Shown in pieces: positions 23,932 to 26,262 of a stretch of 26,262 bases of DNA. The DNA comes from a virus. The notes beneath the pieces are model-generated. The model was given only the letters and a program-made list of their open reading frames with translations, made no database searches and was not told the origin of the DNA. Both the position numbers and the translations under genes were made by a program. The DNA is taken from positions 1 to 26,262 of IMG/VR virus record IMGVR_UViG_3300025283_000006. One strand, written 5' to 3'. Positions within the stretch are counted from its first letter, which is position 1, and each line of letters begins with the position of its first letter.

Positions 23932-24119
23932 TTCGTCTCTCCTTTCATCAGGTCTTTCTCTTCAAACACATCCCTGTAGAAGATGCGTGCGTAGTTGCGG
24001 TCAGGACTTTCGTCAGGAAACTCTTGACGCGCATAAATTTCTGCGGCCATCTTGGTGCTGAACAATATGGGCATGGGCAAGTCAGCGTCTGCGCCCTGTA
24101 CATACCAAACTTCTTTCAT
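23928..24119 (-). CDS. 63-aa early protein, unknown
   Basis: Acidic small protein (MKEVWYVQGADADLPMPILF, then YARIFYRDVFEEKDL), with a beta-helix pattern; no motif recognised. AAGGAG lies 6 nt before ATG 24119. It overlaps the next gene as ATGA, and palindrome copy 5 lies 15 nt upstream. Confidence 0.7.
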   Translation of the reverse strand: MKEVWYVQGADADLPMPILFSTKMAAEIYARQEFPDESPDRNYARIFYRDVFEEKDLMKGETK

Positions 24120-24134
24120 TTCTTCTCCTTTGTT

Positions 24135-24151
24135 GTTAGGGAATCCCTAAC
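24135..24151. repeat. 17-bp palindrome, copy 5
   Basis: GTTAGGGAATCCCTAAC, 3 nt after the stop of the 76-aa gene and 15 nt before ATG 24119. Confidence 0.95.
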
Positions 24152-24154
24152 TTG

Positions 24155-24385
24155 TTACCTTACGCTCTTCACGTTGATGCCCACGGCAGCTTCACGTGCG
24201 TACTCGGCGGTGAAGAACATGGCACCTTGCTTGTGGGGTGTGAGTACGCACCAACTTCTGCGCTCCTCACGGGCGGCATCCTCGCCGCACATCAGGCAGA
24301 TGGTGTAACCGGCATCGCGTCGGCCAGGGGAGAACGTGTCTCCGCACCGGGTGCAGATGGGTTTGATCTTGCGGGTTTTGCGCAT
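24155..24385 (-). CDS. Small zinc-finger early protein
   Basis: 76 aa. C11-x2-C14 and C30-x2-C33 form a zinc ribbon with a basic surround (MRKTRKIK, GRRDAG), so nucleic-acid or protein binding is likely. AAGGAG lies before ATG 24385; it is the second gene after the promoter at 24667-24695. The C-terminal part is unrecognised. Confidence 0.75.
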   Translation of the reverse strand: MRKTRKIKPICTRCGDTFSPGRRDAGYTICLMCGEDAAREERRSWCVLTPHKQGAMFFTAEYAREAAVGINVKSVR

Positions 24386-24397
24386 GGTGGATTCTCC

Positions 24398-24544
24398 TTA
24401 GTAGTCGTAGCGGCGCAGCGTCAAGCGGTGACTGATCTCGCGCCCCCAGTCATAGGCTTCTTGCAGGGTGCGGTCGGCGTAATGAGTGGTACAGGAGAAG
24501 CGAAACTCTCGCACGCCGTTCAGGAAGGCTAGGATGGTTTTCAT
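24398..24544 (-). CDS. 48-aa first gene of the early operon
   Basis: MKTILAFLNGVREFRFSC, then CTTHYADRTLQEAYDWG and a basic LTLRRYDY end. AAGGA lies 7 nt before ATG 24544. It is the first gene after the promoter at 24667-24695, with palindrome copy 6 just upstream of the SD. No motif was recognised. Confidence 0.7.
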   Translation of the reverse strand: MKTILAFLNGVREFRFSCTTHYADRTLQEAYDWGREISHRLTLRRYDY

Positions 24545-24567
24545 GGTGTGATCCTTTCACGTGTTGA

Positions 24568-24584
24568 GTTAGGGAATCCCTAAC
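24568..24584. repeat. 17-bp palindrome, copy 6
   Basis: GTTAGGGAATCCCTAAC, 23 nt before ATG 24544, inside the transcribed leader about 80 nt downstream of the promoter -10. Confidence 0.95.
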
Positions 24585-24666
24585 CGGCAGGGCGACATTG
24601 CCCGAAGTCAGCGGGTAAACCCTGTGATGCAACATACTGCATACAATACCCAACTGACTAAGTGTC

Positions 24667-24695
24667 AGTATATCACAGAATTTATCGAATGTCAA
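24667..24695 (-). promoter_or_regulatory. Strong leftward sigma70-type promoter
   Basis: On the - strand TTGACA (24690-24695), a 17-bp spacer and TATACT (24667-24672): perfect -35 and near-perfect -10. TTCTGTGA before the -10 and CGC before the -35 are shared with the 23098-23126 promoter. It would start the early operon at 24544. Confidence 0.88.
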
Positions 24696-25131
24696 GCGTT
24701 AGTAAAGTTTGTTAGTAGATTGTGTTGTAAATATAATGTTCGTGAACTGTTCTGGATGGGGGGGTTGCAAGTGCTTGATTTGTAAAAAAAGTTCGAAAGT
24801 AGATTTGTAGGGGCAAAAAAAGGGGGTGTCTAAACTTTTTAGCGCAAACGTGAAAAAAGCGAACAGTGCGGTGTTCGTCTTCAAAGCATCGGGAAAAAAT
24901 TTTTCGGAGACCCCTCCTTCTTTTTAAAAAACGAACAGTATGATTACTATTACTTTTAGATAGGATATTGCAAAATTTCATAGGCAAAATCTAACACTTC
25001 TGAGTAGATGCCGAAGCCACAGCATATAAAACTATAATGTACGCACGCATGCGAACAGTATGGGGTATTGTTCGAACATTTGCCGCTACTGTATGAAAAT
25101 TCAACACGTGTTAAGTGTTTAGCCACGTGTT

Positions 25132-25225
25132 AAAAACGAACAGTTCAATGCGGCTAAAAACGAACAGTCGAACAAAACCAAAAACGAACAGTCGAACACG
25201 ACGCTTTCAGAACAGTTCGAACAGT
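25132..25225 (+). repeat. Iteron-like direct repeats, 24-bp period
   Basis: AAAAACGAACAGT at 25132-25144, 25156-25168 and 25180-25192, then GAACAGT at 25210-25216, all exactly 24 bp apart, plus GAACAGT at 25219-25225. CGAACA half-copies at 25169 and 25193 keep the same 24-bp spacing. The last copy runs into palindrome copy 7. Confidence 0.9.
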
Positions 25226-25240
25226 TAGGGATTCCCTAAC
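25224..25240. repeat. 17-bp palindrome, copy 7
   Basis: GTTAGGGATTCCCTAAC, sharing two bases with the last iteron-like motif. There is no gene directly downstream, unlike most other copies. Confidence 0.95.
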
Positions 25241-25250
25241 GCTGCGTGGC

Positions 25251-25283
25251 GCGGGGCTCGCCGCTGCTGCGGCACTACTATCA
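25251..25283. repeat. Imperfect 33/34-bp direct repeat, left copy
   Basis: Shares GGGGCTCGCCGCTGCT and ACTACTATCA with the copy at 25382-25415. The stretch 25241-25486 holds no gene; it contains this repeat pair, a decayed palindrome and a terminator. Confidence 0.8.
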
Positions 25284-25301
25284 CAGGGCTTACCCGCATG
25301 A

Positions 25302-25318
25302 GTTAAGTATTCCCTAAC
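25302..25318. repeat. Decayed 17-bp palindrome, copy 8
   Basis: GTTAAGTATTCCCTAAC: one arm is intact, the other has two changes. It lies between the two 33/34-bp repeats. Confidence 0.7.
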
Positions 25319-25381
25319 TTGTTTTGCTGTGTGTGATCTCGTGACAGTACTGGTATGGTAGGCATACCGCACGCCGCATGC

Positions 25382-25415
25382 GCGGGGGCTCGCCGCTGCT
25401 TGGGTACTACTATCA
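25382..25415. repeat. Imperfect 33/34-bp direct repeat, right copy
   Basis: Partner of 25251-25283, 131 bases away, with differences only between the GCTGCT and ACTACTATCA blocks and one extra G. Confidence 0.8.
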
Positions 25416-25451
25416 AACCCTCCAACGGATTGGAGGGTGCAAATTCAAGAC

Positions 25452-25479
25452 AAAAAAAAGCCCCGGCTTTCGCCGGGGC
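25452..25479 (-). terminator. Rho-independent terminator of the 189-aa gene
   Basis: On the - strand GCCCCGGC, loop GAAA, GCCGGGGC, then a run of eight T. It is 8 bases after the gene's stop codon. It isolates this gene from the origin-like region. Confidence 0.92.
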
Positions 25480-25486
25480 CATGGGG

Positions 25487-26056
25487 TTACTTGTCAGCCG
25501 GTGCCGTGATACGTGCTACAGCCGATTCAAGGTCCTTGATAAAGGCCGGAAGGTCCTTCACCGATGCACCCTCGGCCTTTTGGGCCTGGGCGATCACAGT
25601 GCTTAGGGTCTTGCGCCACTGCGCGGCTTTGTCACCCGTGGAACCCTCACCTTCGCCCTCGGCCTTAGCCTCAGCCTCAGCAAGTCGGCGCTCCAGGCCC
25701 TTGCGGTAGTCCTTGATCTTGCTGGCGATCTGCTGCTGCCAATACTTGCGGTTCTCGCGGCACTTGCTGTCCCGGTTCAGCTTGGCCTGATCCTCGCCCA
25801 CTGTCTTAAGGGCCTTGGCCTCACCCGTGAGCATGGCCTGGGCCGCTGCACTGAAACCCGCCACAACGGCGTGGCACACCGAATCGTAGAAGGTACGGTC
25901 GGCACCCTTGGTAGGGGCCACGAGCATTTCCGGGGTGATGCCCTCAGCCTGCATCACGTCCAGGGTCTTACCGCGCGTTTTGCCTCTCTTTACGTCCACT
26001 TGGACGTCACTGGTGATAGCGGAAGCAACCGCGCTAGAGATTACATTGGTTTTCAT
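25487..26056 (-). CDS. Unknown 189-aa phage protein with coiled coil
   Basis: 189 aa. A basic segment (VDVKRGKTRGK), a helical core and a Lys/Glu-rich coiled coil (about 105-140; YRKGLERRLAEAEAKAEGEG) are seen, with a helical C-terminus. No catalytic motif was recognised. AAAGGG lies 6 nt before ATG 26056. It is monocistronic, with its own terminator and a long leader containing an inverted repeat and palindrome copy 9. It may be a strongly expressed early protein, but its function is unknown. Confidence 0.75.
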   Translation of the reverse strand: MKTNVISSAVASAITSDVQVDVKRGKTRGKTLDVMQAEGITPEMLVAPTKGADRTFYDSVCHAVVAGFSAAAQAMLTGEAKALKTVGEDQAKLNRDSKCRENRKYWQQQIASKIKDYRKGLERRLAEAEAKAEGEGEGSTGDKAAQWRKTLSTVIAQAQKAEGASVKDLPAFIKDLESAVARITAPADK

Positions 26057-26079
26057 GGTATGCCCTTTCTAGACATAAT

Positions 26080-26109
26080 CGGCACACAATCAATATGTTG
26101 TGTGAACCG
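26080..26109. promoter_or_regulatory. Inverted repeat in the leader of the 189-aa gene
   Basis: CACACAA (26083-26089) and TTGTGTG (26098-26104) around 8 bases, extended by CGG/CCG with an AA bulge. It is 23 nt upstream of ATG 26056, so it may be an operator or an RNA hairpin that limits translation. A possible weak promoter (TTGCGT, 17 bp, TACAGT) lies further upstream. Confidence 0.5.
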
Positions 26110-26183
26110 ATGAGTAGACTGTAAGACGTTATGACGTGATACGCAAGGGAAACGCACGGCCTGACACAATCCGATAGGTTCAG

Positions 26184-26200
26184 GTTAGGGATTCCCTAAC
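26184..26200. repeat. 17-bp palindrome, copy 9
   Basis: GTTAGGGATTCCCTAAC, 127 nt upstream of ATG 26056. No gene is visible from 26057 to the window end. Confidence 0.95.
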
Positions 26201-26262
26201 GGCCTGAGGTACGCAAGGCCGAATCCGCCGGACAGCGACCCCACCGTATCCCGGCCCCCCCT

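Larger units (their letters stand above)
24700..25240. other. AT-rich noncoding region, candidate replication origin
   Basis: No convincing gene: the open frames merely translate the repeats. It contains nine GAACAGT copies (24746-24752 in the reverse sense; 24861, 24933, 25053, 25138, 25162, 25186, 25210 and 25219 direct), A/T tracts (24894-24904, 24921-24931), a CACGTGTTAA direct repeat (25105, 25124) and TGTTCGAACA (25069-25078). Iterons, A-tracts and position beside an early promoter fit a replication origin or partition site. The initiator is not identified. Confidence 0.55.

Noticed and set aside
24712-24987. 91-codon - strand frame in the origin-like region
   Set aside because: It translates A/T tracts and the repeated motif (HTVRF, TVRF), with no SD.
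25132-25225. Regularly spaced repeats as a CRISPR array
   Set aside because: The repeat unit is only 7-13 bp and the spacing 24 bp, unlike CRISPR repeats and spacers; no cas genes.
25154-25372. 72-codon - strand frame
   Set aside because: It runs through iterons, a palindrome and a 33-bp repeat; the apparent peptides are repeat translations.
1-26262. tRNA, rRNA or insertion sequence
   Set aside because: No cloverleaf, rRNA core sequence, transposase motif or terminal inverted repeats with target duplication were seen by eye.

Overview
This window looks like part of the genome of a tailed bacteriophage, probably podovirus-like, infecting a Gram-negative bacterium. Evidence: a giant ejection-type virion protein on the + strand faces a dense, leftward, phage-style replication operon on the - strand, with tiny overlapping genes, ATGA/TGATG/GTGA junctions and strong Shine-Dalgarno (SD) sites. 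No rRNA, tRNA, integrase, lysis cassette or CRISPR array was seen. The host cannot be determined from the sequence.

Layout. (1) 1-5817 (+): the 3' part of a >1.9-kaa polyvalent virion protein with a HEAVH zinc-protease motif and a PLxRFG-like motif, open at the left edge. (2) 5816-5843: a leftward rho-independent terminator where the two opposing transcription units converge. (3) 5899-17415 (-): replication and recombination. The genes are a primase-helicase, a putative ssDNA-binding protein, an excisionase-like HTH protein, a SNF2 helicase with its own promoter, a PD-(D/E)XK nuclease, a family A DNA polymerase with 3'-5' exonuclease, DUF3310, a zinc-ribbon protein, a DGQHR/ParB-like protein, a VRR-NUC nuclease, an HTH plus AT-hook protein and several small genes. 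(4) 17466-22976 (-): two unknown coupled genes, then a MoxR-like AAA+ ATPase, a metallopeptidase/VWA protein and a putative DUF3150 protein, which form a recurrent but functionally unexplained module. (5) 23154-24544 (-): very small early genes, three of them Cys-rich. (6) 24700-25486: noncoding, AT-rich, iteron-bearing DNA that is the best candidate for a replication origin or partition site. (7) 25487-26056 (-): one unknown gene with its own terminator.

The most unusual signal is a 17-bp palindrome, GTTAGGGA-N-TCCCTAAC, present in eight perfect copies and one decayed copy, all between 17.4 and 26.2 kb. In five cases it sits 15-28 nt upstream of a start codon, and several copies abut the stop codon of the preceding gene. 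It resembles dispersed phage operators or stoperators, or the start-associated sequences of some mycobacteriophages. The second strong signal is the motif GAACAGT repeated at exactly 24-bp spacing (25138, 25162, 25186, 25210) and scattered upstream. Three leftward sigma70-type promoters (24667-24695, 23098-23126, 12284-12312) share CGCTTGAC at the -35; two also share TTCTGTGATA before the -10.

Inferred working: the leftward promoters drive early genes, then the ATPase/VWA/DUF3150 set, then DNA replication genes, ending at the 5.8-kb terminator. The virion protein comes from a separate rightward late unit. All function names rest on motifs read by eye; no database search was run.
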